From NCBI RefSeq assembly GCF_000478605.2, contig NZ_ASHX02000001.1:4417001-4481000 (forward strand): DNA of 64,000 bases, written 5' to 3'. The stretch comes from Streptomyces thermolilacinus SPC6. GTDB taxonomy: Bacteria > Actinomycetota > Actinomycetes > Streptomycetales > Streptomycetaceae. Made by a program: the position numbers and the translations under genes. Below are positions 42,649-51,400 of the stretch, one piece after another (position 1 is the first letter of the stretch; each line of letters opens with the position of its first letter). The notes beneath the pieces are model-generated. The model saw only the letters and a program-made list of their open reading frames with translations. It searched no databases and had not been told where the DNA came from.

Positions 42649-44154
42649 ATGGCGGACACGAAACGCGAGATCGAGCGCAAGTACGAAGCCACCACCGACA
42701 CGGCGGTGCCGGACCTGACCCGAGTCCCCGGCGTGGCCCGCGTCCTCGACGCGGGCACCGCGGGCCTCGACGCCGTCTACTACGACACCCCAGGACTGCG
42801 CCTCGCCGCGCACTCCGTCACCCTGCGCCGCCGCACCGGCGGCGCGGACGAGGGCTGGCACCTCAAACTGCCCGTCAGCCCCGGCGTACGGGACGAGATC
42901 GCCGCGCCCCTCGCCGACGAGGTGCCCGAGGCCCTCGCCGCCCTCGTCCGGGCCCGCACCCGCGGCGACACGCTCACCCCGGTCGTACGGCTGCGCTCCT
43001 CCCGCGACGTACGGCACCTCCTGGACGACGACGGCACCCTCCTCGCCGAACTGAGCACCGACACCGTCCACGCCGAACGCCTCACGGACGGCGGCTCCAC
43101 CGCACGGTGGACCGAGATCGAGGTGGAGCTCGCCGACGGCGGGGACCCCGCCCTGCTGGACGCCGTCGAGAAGCGCCTGCGCAAGGCGGGCATCCGCCCC
43201 GCCGCCTCCCCGTCGAAGCTCGCCCGCGCCCTGGAGGAGACCGGCACCCCGCCCCCCGCACCCCACCACGCCGGGCCGGATGACACCGCGGGCGGCCATG
43301 TCCTGGCCTACCTCCGCGCCCAGACCGACAAGCTCCTCACGCACGACGCGGGACTGCGCCGCGACGAGCCCGAGGCGCTCCACGACCTGCGCGTCGCCGC
43401 CCGCCGCCTGCGCAGCGCCCTGCGCTCCCACCGCAAGGTCCTCGACCGCGCGGCCACCGACCCGCTCGCCCGCGAACTGCGCTGGCTGGGCCGCGAACTC
43501 GGTGTGGACCGCGACCGCGAGGTGCTCGACGCGAGGTTGAGCGCCGCCCTCGACACCGTCCCGCGCACCCTCCAGCTCGGCCCGGTGCGCGGACGCCTCC
43601 GCCGCTGGTCCGCGGCCCACCGCGCCGGGTCGCGCGGCCACCTCCTGGAGGTCCTCGACAGCGACCGCTACCTGGCCCTCCTCGACCGCCTCGACGCGCT
43701 CACCGCCGACCCGCCGCTGCGCCCCGCCGCCGCCAAGTCGCCCGAGAAGGTGCTGCGCAAGGCGGTGCTGAAGGAGCACGCCCGGGTGGCCGCCCGCGTG
43801 GACCGGGCCCTCGCCCTCGACCCGGGCTCCGACCGGGACGTCGCCCTGCACGAGGCGCGGAAGGCCGCCAAGCGCGCCCGGTACACCGCCGAACTGGCCG
43901 CCCCGGCGGTGGGCAAACCGGCGCGGCGCCTCGCCAGGGACATGAAGGCGCTCCAGCGTCTGCTGGGGGACCACCAGGACAGCGTCGTCGCCCGGCGGGC
44001 CCTGCGCGAGCTGGCCGTCCAGGCGAACGGCGCGGGCGAGTCGTCCTTCACCTGGGGCCTCCTCTACGCCCGCGAGGAGGCGGAGGCGGCCGCACGCGAG
44101 CGCGAGCTGCCGGACACCTGGGCGAGGGTGCGCCCCCGGGGCATCGGGAGCTGA
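42649..44154 (+). CDS. CYTH- and CHAD-domain protein, 501 aa
   Basis: N-terminal CYTH domain (about 1-200), with the REIERKYE start (ExExK triphosphate-tunnel motif at about residues 6-10) and alternating basic/acidic strands such as VTLRRRTGG, fits triphosphate or polyphosphate binding. The C-terminal CHAD domain (about 220-495), a helical bundle with conserved His/Arg (VAARRLRSALRSHRKVL, HEARKAAKRARYTAEL), is known to bind polyphosphate. Together it is probably a polyphosphate-associated hydrolase or granule protein. The ribosome binding site is weak. Confidence 0.9.
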   Translation: MADTKREIERKYEATTDTAVPDLTRVPGVARVLDAGTAGLDAVYYDTPGLRLAAHSVTLRRRTGGADEGWHLKLPVSPGVRDEIAAPLADEVPEALAALVRARTRGDTLTPVVRLRSSRDVRHLLDDDGTLLAELSTDTVHAERLTDGGSTARWTEIEVELADGGDPALLDAVEKRLRKAGIRPAASPSKLARALEETGTPPPAPHHAGPDDTAGGHVLAYLRAQTDKLLTHDAGLRRDEPEALHDLRVAARRLRSALRSHRKVLDRAATDPLARELRWLGRELGVDRDREVLDARLSAALDTVPRTLQLGPVRGRLRRWSAAHRAGSRGHLLEVLDSDRYLALLDRLDALTADPPLRPAAAKSPEKVLRKAVLKEHARVAARVDRALALDPGSDRDVALHEARKAAKRARYTAELAAPAVGKPARRLARDMKALQRLLGDHQDSVVARRALRELAVQANGAGESSFTWGLLYAREEAEAAARERELPDTWARVRPRGIGS

Positions 44155-44255
44155 GACCTCGCCGTGCGGGGGGCGACGACTTCGCCGTGCCGGGGGCGAC
44201 CGGCGAGCGGTTACGCTTGAGAGTCGCCCCCGTCAGCTCACGAAGGTTCCCCGAA

Positions 44256-46178
44256 ATGCCTGAGTCGGTCTTCCCACAGCTCGAAGCTCTGCTCCCGCAT
44301 GTGCAGAAGCCGATCCAGTACGTCGGCGGCGAGCTCAACTCCACGGTCAAGCCGTGGGAGAGCTGCGACGTCCGCTGGGCCCTGATGTACCCCGACGCGT
44401 ACGAGGTCGGCCTGCCCAACCAGGGCGTCATGATCCTCTACGAGGTACTCAACGAGCGCGAGGGCGTCCTCGCCGAGCGCACGTACAGCGTGTGGCCGGA
44501 CCTCGAGAAGCTGATGCGCGAGCACGACGTGCCGCAGTTCACCGTGGACAGCCACCGTCCGGTCAAGGCGTTCGACGTCTTCGGCCTCAGCTTCTCCACG
44601 GAGCTGGGCTACACCAACATGCTCACCGCGCTCGACCTGGCAGGCATCCCGCTGGAGGCGCGGGACCGCGACCTCGACGACCCGATCGTCCTGGCGGGCG
44701 GGCACGCCGCGTTCAACCCCGAGCCGATCGCGGACTTCATCGACGCGGCGGTGATCGGCGACGGCGAGCAGGCCGTCCTGGAGATCACCGAGATCATCCG
44801 CGCCTGGAAGGCGGAGGGACGGCCGGGCGGCCGTGAGGAAGTCCTCTTCCGCATGGCCAGGACGGGCGGCGTCTACATCCCGCGCTTCTACGACGTGGAG
44901 TACCTGCCCGACGGGCGCATCGGCCGTGTCGTGCCCAACCGCTCCGGCGTTCCGTGGCGCGTGTCCAAGCACACGGTCATGGACCTGGACGAGTGGCCGT
45001 ACCCGAAGCAGCCGCTCGTCCCGCTCGCGGAGACCGTCCACGAGCGGATGTCCGTCGAGATCTTCCGCGGCTGCACCCGCGGCTGCCGTTTCTGCCAGGC
45101 CGGCATGATCACGCGCCCCGTGCGGGAGCGAAGCATCACCGGCATCGGCGAGATGGTGGACAAGGGCCTCAAGGCGACGGGCTTCGAGGAGGTCGGCCTC
45201 CTCTCCCTGTCCTCCGCGGACCACTCCGAGATCGGTGACATCGCCAAGGGCCTCGCGGACCGCTACGAGGACGACAAGATCGGCCTGTCGCTGCCCTCGA
45301 CCCGCGTGGACGCGTTCAACGTGGACCTCGCCAACGAGCTGACCCGCAACGGCCGCCGCTCCGGTCTCACCTTCGCCCCCGAGGGCGGCTCCGAGCGCAT
45401 GCGCAAGGTCATCAACAAGATGGTCTCGGAGGAGGACCTGATCCGCACGGTCGCCACCGCCTACGGCAACGGCTGGCGCCAGGTGAAGCTGTACTTCATG
45501 TGCGGCCTGCCCACCGAGACCGACGACGACGTCCTCCAGATCGCCGACATGGCGGCGAACGTCATCGCCAAGGGCCGCGAGGTGTCGAAGTCCAACGACA
45601 TCCGCTGCACCGTGTCCATCGGCGGGTTCGTACCCAAGCCGCACACCCCGTTCCAGTGGGCGCCGCAGCTCTCCGCCGAGGAGACCGACGCCCGCCTGGA
45701 GAAGCTCCGCGACAAGATCCGCGGCGACAAGAAGTACGGCCGCTCCATCGGCTTCCGCTACCACGACGGCAAGCCCGGCATCGTTGAGGGCCTCCTGTCG
45801 CGCGGCGACCGCCGGGTCGGCGCCGTCATCCGCGCCGTGTACGAGGACGGCGGCCGCTTCGACGGCTGGCGCGAGCACTTCAGTTACGACCGCTGGATGG
45901 AGTGCGCCGACAAGACGCTGCCGCAGTTCGGGGTGGACGTCGACTGGTACACGACCCGCGAGCGCACCTACGAGGAGGTCCTGCCCTGGGACCACCTGGA
46001 CTCCGGCCTGGACAAGGACTGGCTGTGGGAGGACTGGCAGGACGCCCTCGACGAGACCGAGGTCGAGGACTGCCGCTGGACCCCGTGCTTCGACTGCGGC
46101 GTCTGCCCGCAGATGGACACCCACATCCAGATCGGCCCCACCGGCAAGAAGCTGCTGCCGCTGACGGTCGTCAAGTAG
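44256..46178 (+). CDS. B12-binding-type radical SAM protein, TIGR03960 family, 640 aa
   Basis: An N-terminal cobalamin-binding-like Rossmann region (about 30-200), then a radical SAM core with the 4Fe-4S ligands C273, C277 and C280 (GCTRGCRFC). The C-terminal part has another cysteine group (CFDCGVCPQ, about 609-617) that may hold a second cluster. The family is almost always next to the TIGR03936 protein and the RNase E/G gene, and its substrate is unknown. An RNA or ribosomal target is a reasonable guess from that linkage. I chose ATG 44256 (MPESVFPQL) with GAAGG upstream. The partner gene lies downstream, but here a tryptophan-rich gene is interposed. Confidence 0.9.
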   Translation: MPESVFPQLEALLPHVQKPIQYVGGELNSTVKPWESCDVRWALMYPDAYEVGLPNQGVMILYEVLNEREGVLAERTYSVWPDLEKLMREHDVPQFTVDSHRPVKAFDVFGLSFSTELGYTNMLTALDLAGIPLEARDRDLDDPIVLAGGHAAFNPEPIADFIDAAVIGDGEQAVLEITEIIRAWKAEGRPGGREEVLFRMARTGGVYIPRFYDVEYLPDGRIGRVVPNRSGVPWRVSKHTVMDLDEWPYPKQPLVPLAETVHERMSVEIFRGCTRGCRFCQAGMITRPVRERSITGIGEMVDKGLKATGFEEVGLLSLSSADHSEIGDIAKGLADRYEDDKIGLSLPSTRVDAFNVDLANELTRNGRRSGLTFAPEGGSERMRKVINKMVSEEDLIRTVATAYGNGWRQVKLYFMCGLPTETDDDVLQIADMAANVIAKGREVSKSNDIRCTVSIGGFVPKPHTPFQWAPQLSAEETDARLEKLRDKIRGDKKYGRSIGFRYHDGKPGIVEGLLSRGDRRVGAVIRAVYEDGGRFDGWREHFSYDRWMECADKTLPQFGVDVDWYTTRERTYEEVLPWDHLDSGLDKDWLWEDWQDALDETEVEDCRWTPCFDCGVCPQMDTHIQIGPTGKKLLPLTVVK

Positions 46179-46205
46179 CCGCCGACGTGGCGTAACGTCC
46201 TCGCA

Positions 46206-46242
46206 ACGGCCCGCTCCCGGGGGAAACCCCGGAGCGGGCCGT
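46206..46242 (+). terminator. terminator of the radical SAM gene
   Basis: A 16-bp stem (46206-46222 with 46227-46242, one bulged C) capped by a GAAA tetraloop, 28 bases after the stop and just before the start of the Trp-rich gene. Confidence 0.85.
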
Positions 46243-46248
46243 CGCGTC

Positions 46249-47070
46249 ATGCGGGGCATGGAACTGCGGAACCGCCCGTCAGGGTGTGAACCCGAAGGCT
46301 GCCTGGTCGCGGCGATCCGGCTGCCCGTGCGGATCGTCGCGCTGGTCGTCGTCGTCCCCGTACGGATGGCGTGGGACGTCCTCGCGCTGTGCGCCAGGAC
46401 CCTCCACCGCACGGTCCTGCGTCCCCTCGGCCGCGTCCTCCTCGTGATCCCGCTCACCTGGCTGTGGCGTGCGGTCCTCACCCCGCTCGGCCGGGGCGTC
46501 GCCTGGCTGGTCCGGTACGCCGTGGTGGTGCCCGCCGTGTGGGCCTGGACGTACCTCGTGGTCGCCCCGGCGGTGTGGGCATGGCGGTACCTGGTCGTCG
46601 TACCGGCCGTGTGGCTGTGGCGGAACGTCCTGGTGCCGGCCGGCGCGGGCATCGCCTGGCTCGTCCGGTACCTGGTGGTCGTACCGGCCGGGTGGCTGTG
46701 GCGGTGGGTGCTCGTGCCGGTGGGACAGGGCGTCGCCTGGCTGCTGCGGGTGCTCGTCGCCGTACCGCTCGGCGCGCTGTGGCGGTGGGTGCTCGTCCCG
46801 CTCGGCCGCGCGCTGGCGTTCCTCGGCCGCGAACTGGTCGCCGCGCTCGCCGTCGCCTGGCGGGTGGCCGGGTACGTGTCCCGTGCCGTGGGCCGCGCGC
46901 TGAAATGGACCCTGTGGCAGACGGTGGGCCGCCCGGCGCGCTGGTTCTACCGGTCGGTGTGCACGCCCATCGGCCACTTCGTGCGCGACGCGGTGTGGCG
47001 CCCGGTCCGCGACGCGGTCCGCGACGCCCTGTCCACGGCCCGCCGCACCCTGCGCCGCGCCCTGTCCTGA
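46249..47070 (+). CDS. Trp-rich membrane protein with 27-residue repeats, 273 aa
   Basis: Family not recognised. From residue 66 to 196 the protein consists of repeats VVPAVWLWRxVLVPxGxGxAWLVRYL. The repeat prolines fall at 68, 95, 119, 146 and 173, with 27-residue steps, plus an extra 12+12-residue half-repeat at 95-107-119. Each repeat looks like a hydrophobic helix with a W-x-W-R motif at one end and G-x-G in the middle, so at least five membrane-associated segments are expected. The C-terminus (about 205-273) is basic. It lies between the radical-SAM pair on the same strand. The start may be ATG 46249 or 46258; neither has a clear ribosome binding site. Confidence 0.7.
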   Translation: MRGMELRNRPSGCEPEGCLVAAIRLPVRIVALVVVVPVRMAWDVLALCARTLHRTVLRPLGRVLLVIPLTWLWRAVLTPLGRGVAWLVRYAVVVPAVWAWTYLVVAPAVWAWRYLVVVPAVWLWRNVLVPAGAGIAWLVRYLVVVPAGWLWRWVLVPVGQGVAWLLRVLVAVPLGALWRWVLVPLGRALAFLGRELVAALAVAWRVAGYVSRAVGRALKWTLWQTVGRPARWFYRSVCTPIGHFVRDAVWRPVRDAVRDALSTARRTLRRALS

Positions 47071-47242
47071 AGCGGGACCCGCCGTAAGGCCCGGGGGGAG
47101 AGGACCCGTTCCCGCGCGTGTCGCGGGCGGGTCGGCGGAGCCGGGCGCCGCGGGTTCACGTCCTGCCTGTGGAAAACCGGGCTGCCATGGCGCGTACCCT
47201 GGGTACAAGACGACTGTTCCCGGCGCGGCGCCCGCCTGTCGA

Positions 47243-47270
47243 GGTCTCCCCGCACCAGCGGGGGTGATCC
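47243..47270. repeat. solitary type I-E CRISPR-like repeat
   Basis: A 28-nt unit GGTCTCCCCGC...GCGGGGGTGATCC has the length and hairpin of Streptomyces type I-E repeats. No second copy lies 61 nt to either side. It sits in a 278-bp spacer before the TIGR03936 gene. Confidence 0.5.
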
Positions 47271-47348
47271 GGGCGGGACCCCCGGGGCATCCACCGCATC
47301 CGGTGGGCTGCGCGCCACCGCGCCGCCCCGCACCGAGGAGAAGAACCA

Positions 47349-48173
47349 CTGGGCAAGCGACAGCCCGAAGGCCCGCCGCCCGCACCGGCGGTGCAGCGCA
47401 TCCGACTGCGCTACACCAAGCGCGGCCGCCTCCGGTTCACCAGCCACCGAGACTTCCAGCGCGCCTTCGAGCGCGCCCTGCGCCGAGCCGAGGTGCCGAT
47501 GGCGTACTCGGCCGGGTTCACGCCCCACCCCAAGGTGTCGTACGCGAACGCCGCCCCGACCGGTACGGCCTCCGAGGCCGAGTACCTGGAGATCGCGCTC
47601 ACCGAGCCGCGCGACCCCGCGAAGCTGCGGGAGCTGCTCGACGAGTCCCTGCCCGACGGCCTCGACATCGTGGACGCCGTCGAGGCCCGCGCCTCCGGCC
47701 TCGCCGACCGGCTCACCGCCTCCGTGTGGGAGCTGCGCCTCGACGGGGTGGACCCGGCCGACGCCGAGCGGGCAGCCGCCGCGTTCCTCGCGGCGGGTAC
47801 CGTGGAGGTGCAGCGCATGACCAAGAACGGTCTGCGCACGTTCGACGCCCGCGCCGCCGTGGCAGGGCTCGAAACCGCTCCGGCTCCGGCTGATAGGCCG
47901 CTGGACGGCCCCTGTGCGATACTGCGGCTGGTTGTTCGGCACGTGACACCTGCCGTCCGACCCGACGACGTCCTGTCCGGTCTCCGAGCTGTGGCCGACC
48001 TGGCGCCGCCGGTCCCCGCAGCGGTGACCAGGCTGGCGCAGGGGCTCTTCGACGAGGAGTCCGGCACGGTGACCGACCCGCTCGCGCCCGACCGCGAGGC
48101 AGTCACGGCCGCCCCTTCCAAGGCCGCCGGACCCGCCGCCGCGACGGCGCCGGAAGGTGCAGGTTCCGCGTAG
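47349..48173 (+). CDS. TIGR03936-family radical-SAM-associated protein (DUF2344), 274 aa, probable CTG start
   Basis: Partner of TIGR03960 radical SAM proteins; in some bacteria the two are fused. The family core RIRLRYTKRGRLRFTSHRDF followed by FERALRRAEVPMAYSAGFTPHPKVSYA is intact. Codon 47349 is CTG with GAGGAG 8 nt upstream, adding GKRQPEGPPPAPAVQ before the core. The first standard start is GTG at 47391, which has no ribosome binding site nearby (GAAGG is 19 nt away). I therefore place the start at CTG 47349; if GTG is used the protein is 260 residues. The gene precedes rne by 235 bases. Function unknown, probably substrate-handling for the radical SAM enzyme. Confidence 0.8.
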   Translation: MGKRQPEGPPPAPAVQRIRLRYTKRGRLRFTSHRDFQRAFERALRRAEVPMAYSAGFTPHPKVSYANAAPTGTASEAEYLEIALTEPRDPAKLRELLDESLPDGLDIVDAVEARASGLADRLTASVWELRLDGVDPADAERAAAAFLAAGTVEVQRMTKNGLRTFDARAAVAGLETAPAPADRPLDGPCAILRLVVRHVTPAVRPDDVLSGLRAVADLAPPVPAAVTRLAQGLFDEESGTVTDPLAPDREAVTAAPSKAAGPAAATAPEGAGSA

Positions 48174-48408
48174 GAGCGGTCGTCGAAGCGCGGCCCTGGC
48201 AACTCCGGGAGCCCCCTGGGCGGGCCGCGTACAGACACAGGAGACTTTCGCCAGGCCGTGCGCAGAAGGCGTACGGAACCGGCGAGCCAGACATACAGCT
48301 CCCGTGCGGCGCCCGCGCCCCGGACGGCGGCCATCGCGTATTCGGCGATGCCGCGGCCGGACCGGAAACAGGCGCGGCGCCCGGGAGCGTGACGGGAGAA
48401 CCGCCCGC

Positions 48409-51400
48409 ATGCTCGAGCCGAACGAAACCGGCACCGCCGGTATCAACGAGGACAACAACAGCCCCAGCGACACGCTGCCGCCGCGCCGCAGGCGCCGCGC
48501 CGCGTCGCGCCCCGCGGGCCCGCCGGTCGCGGCGGAGACCACCGCGGAGACCGCCGAGACCGTCGTGACCACGGCCGCCCCGGCCGCCGACGCCACCGCG
48601 TCCGGCACGCCCGCCGCCGGGGACACGACCGAGGGCGCCGCCCCGGCGCGCCCCCGCCGCCGCGCCACCCGCAAGGCGACGACACCTCCCGCCGAGACCC
48701 CGCAGGCCACCGAGGTCCCGGCCGCCGATGCTCCCGTCGAGGAGCCGGCCGCCCCGGCCCGTACGCGCCGCCGTGCCACCCGCAAGACCGCCGCGCCCGC
48801 CGCCGAGGCGCCGCAGGCCACCGAGGCCGCCGCCGCGCCGGAAGCCGCGCCCGCCGAGACCGCCCCGGCCGCCGATGCTCCCGCCGAGGAGCCGGCCGCC
48901 CCGGCCCGTACGCGCCGTCGCGCCACCCGTAAGGCCACCGCGCCGGTCACCACTCCCGAGCCGGTCGCCGAGGCCCCGCAGGCTGCCGCGCCGGTCGAGC
49001 CGCAGGCCGCCGAGGCCCCGGCCGCCGATGCTGCCGCCGAGGAGCCGGCCGCCCCGGCCCGTACGCGCCGTCGCGCCACCCGTAAGGCCACCGCGCCGGT
49101 CACCACCCCCGAGCCGGTCGCGGAGGCCGAGGAGGAGGCCGAGGCCGGCGAGAGCCTGCCCGCCGCCACCGTCGCGCAGATCAGCGGCGACGAGACCGGC
49201 CAGGTCGCCGCCGCCGAGCAGGCCGCCACCCGGGGCCGTACGCGCCGCCGCGTGTCCTCCCCGCAGTTCACCGCCGAGCCGACCCGCGCCCCCGAGCGCG
49301 GCCGCCGGCCGTCGCGCCCGGCCGTACCGGTGTTCCAGGCCCCGGTCTTCGCCGAGCCGATGTTCCAGACCCCGGAGACCGCTGCCGCGGCCGCCGCCGC
49401 GGAAGCCGCCGAGGCCGTCACCGAGGTGGAGGAGGAGACGGTCGAGGCCGTCGAGCCCGCCGTCGAGCGCGCCGAGACCGGTGGCCGCCGTCGCCGCCGC
49501 CGTCGCGGTGAGGCCGCCGAGGCCGCACGCCCCGAGCCGGCCCCCGTCGAGGAGCCCGCCGCGCCCGCCGAGGAAGCCGAGGAGGAGGCCGAGGAGGCCG
49601 CCGCCGAGGCCGACGAGCAGGACGAGTTCGAGGAGCGTCCGTCGCGCCGTCGCCGCCGTGGCGGCCGCCGTCGCCGCCGTGGCGAGTCCGCCGACGCCGA
49701 CGACCACGACGAGACCGCCGAGTCCGACACCGACGCCGCCGCCGAGGGCCCCGAAGTCGCCGAGCAGGGCGACGAGGACGACACCGAGGGCGAGGACGCC
49801 GACGACGAGACCGACGGCGACGCCACCCCGTCCGCCGCCGGTACGAGCAGCTCGCGCCGCCGTCGCCGCCGTCGCCGCCGCAGCGGCGAGCCCGCCGAGG
49901 CCGAGGCGCCCGCCGAGGACGACGGCGTCCGCACGGTCGTCAAGGTCCGCGAGCCGCGCCCCAAGGCCGAGCCGTCCGACGAGGTGCAGTCCATCAAGGG
50001 CTCCACCCGCCTGGAGGCCAAGAAGCAGCGCCGCCGCGAGGGCCGTGAGCAGGGCCGCCGCCGCGTCCCGATCATCACCGAGGCCGAATTCCTCGCCCGC
50101 CGCGAGGCCGTCGAGCGCGTCATGGTCGTCCGCCAGCACGGCGACCGCACGCAGATCGGCGTCCTCGAGGACAACGTGCTGGTCGAGCACTACGTCAACA
50201 AGGAGCAGGCGACCTCGTACGTCGGCAACGTCTACCTGGGCAAGGTCCAGAACGTGCTGCCGTCGATGGAGGCCGCGTTCGTGGACATCGGCAAGGGCCG
50301 CAACGCCGTCCTGTACGCCGGTGAGGTCAACTTCGAGGCGCTCGGCATGGCCAACGGGCCGCGCCGCATCGAGACCGCCCTCAAGTCCGGCCAGTCCGTC
50401 CTCGTCCAGGTGACGAAGGACCCCATCGGCCACAAGGGCGCCCGCCTCACCAGCCAGGTCTCGCTGCCCGGCCGGTACCTGGTCTACGTGCCCGAGGGCT
50501 CGATGACCGGCATCAGCCGCAAGCTGCCCGACACCGAGCGGGCCCGGCTGAAGACCATCCTCAAGAAGATCGTCCCCGAGGACGCCGGTGTCATCGTGCG
50601 CACCGCCGCCGAGGGCGCCAGCGAGGACGAGCTGCGCCGCGACGTCGAGCGGCTCCAGGCGCAGTGGGAGGAGATCCAGCAGAAGGCGAAGACGGGCAAC
50701 GCCCCGACGCTCCTGTACGGCGAGCCGGACATGACCGTCCGCGTCGTCCGCGACATCTTCAACGAGGACTTCTCGAAGGTCATCGTCAGCGGCGACGAGG
50801 CGTGGGAGACCATCCACGGCTACGTGTCGCACGTCGCGCCGGACCTGGCGGACCGGCTCCAGCGCTGGACGTCCGAGGTGGACGTCTTCGCGACGTACCG
50901 GATCGACGAGCAGCTGATGAAGGCGCTCGACCGGAAGGTGTGGCTGCCGTCCGGCGGCTCGCTGGTGATCGACAAGACCGAGGCGATGGTCGTGGTCGAC
51001 GTCAACACCGGCAAGTTCACCGGTCAGGGCGGCAACCTGGAGGAGACCGTCACCAGGAACAACCTGGAGGCGGCCGAGGAGATCGTCCGGCAGCTGCGCC
51101 TGCGCGACCTGGGCGGCATCGTCGTCATCGACTTCATCGACATGGTGCTGGAGTCCAACCGGGACCTGGTGCTGCGGCGCCTGCTGGAGTGCCTGGGCCG
51201 GGACCGCACGAAGCACCAGGTCGCCGAGGTCACCTCGCTGGGCCTGGTCCAGATGACCCGCAAGCGCGTCGGCCAGGGCCTGCTGGAGTCCTTCTCCGAG
51301 ACCTGCGTCCACTGCAACGGCCGCGGTGTCATCGTCCACATGGAGCAGCCCGGCACCACGGGCGGCGGCGGCAAGAAGTCCCGCAAGCGCGGCCGCGGCG

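Noticed and set aside
44157..44200. Short direct repeat (TCGCCGTGC..GGGGCGAC twice) before the radical SAM gene
   Set aside because: Two imperfect about 20-bp copies in a GC-rich spacer; most likely chance or slippage with no further structure.
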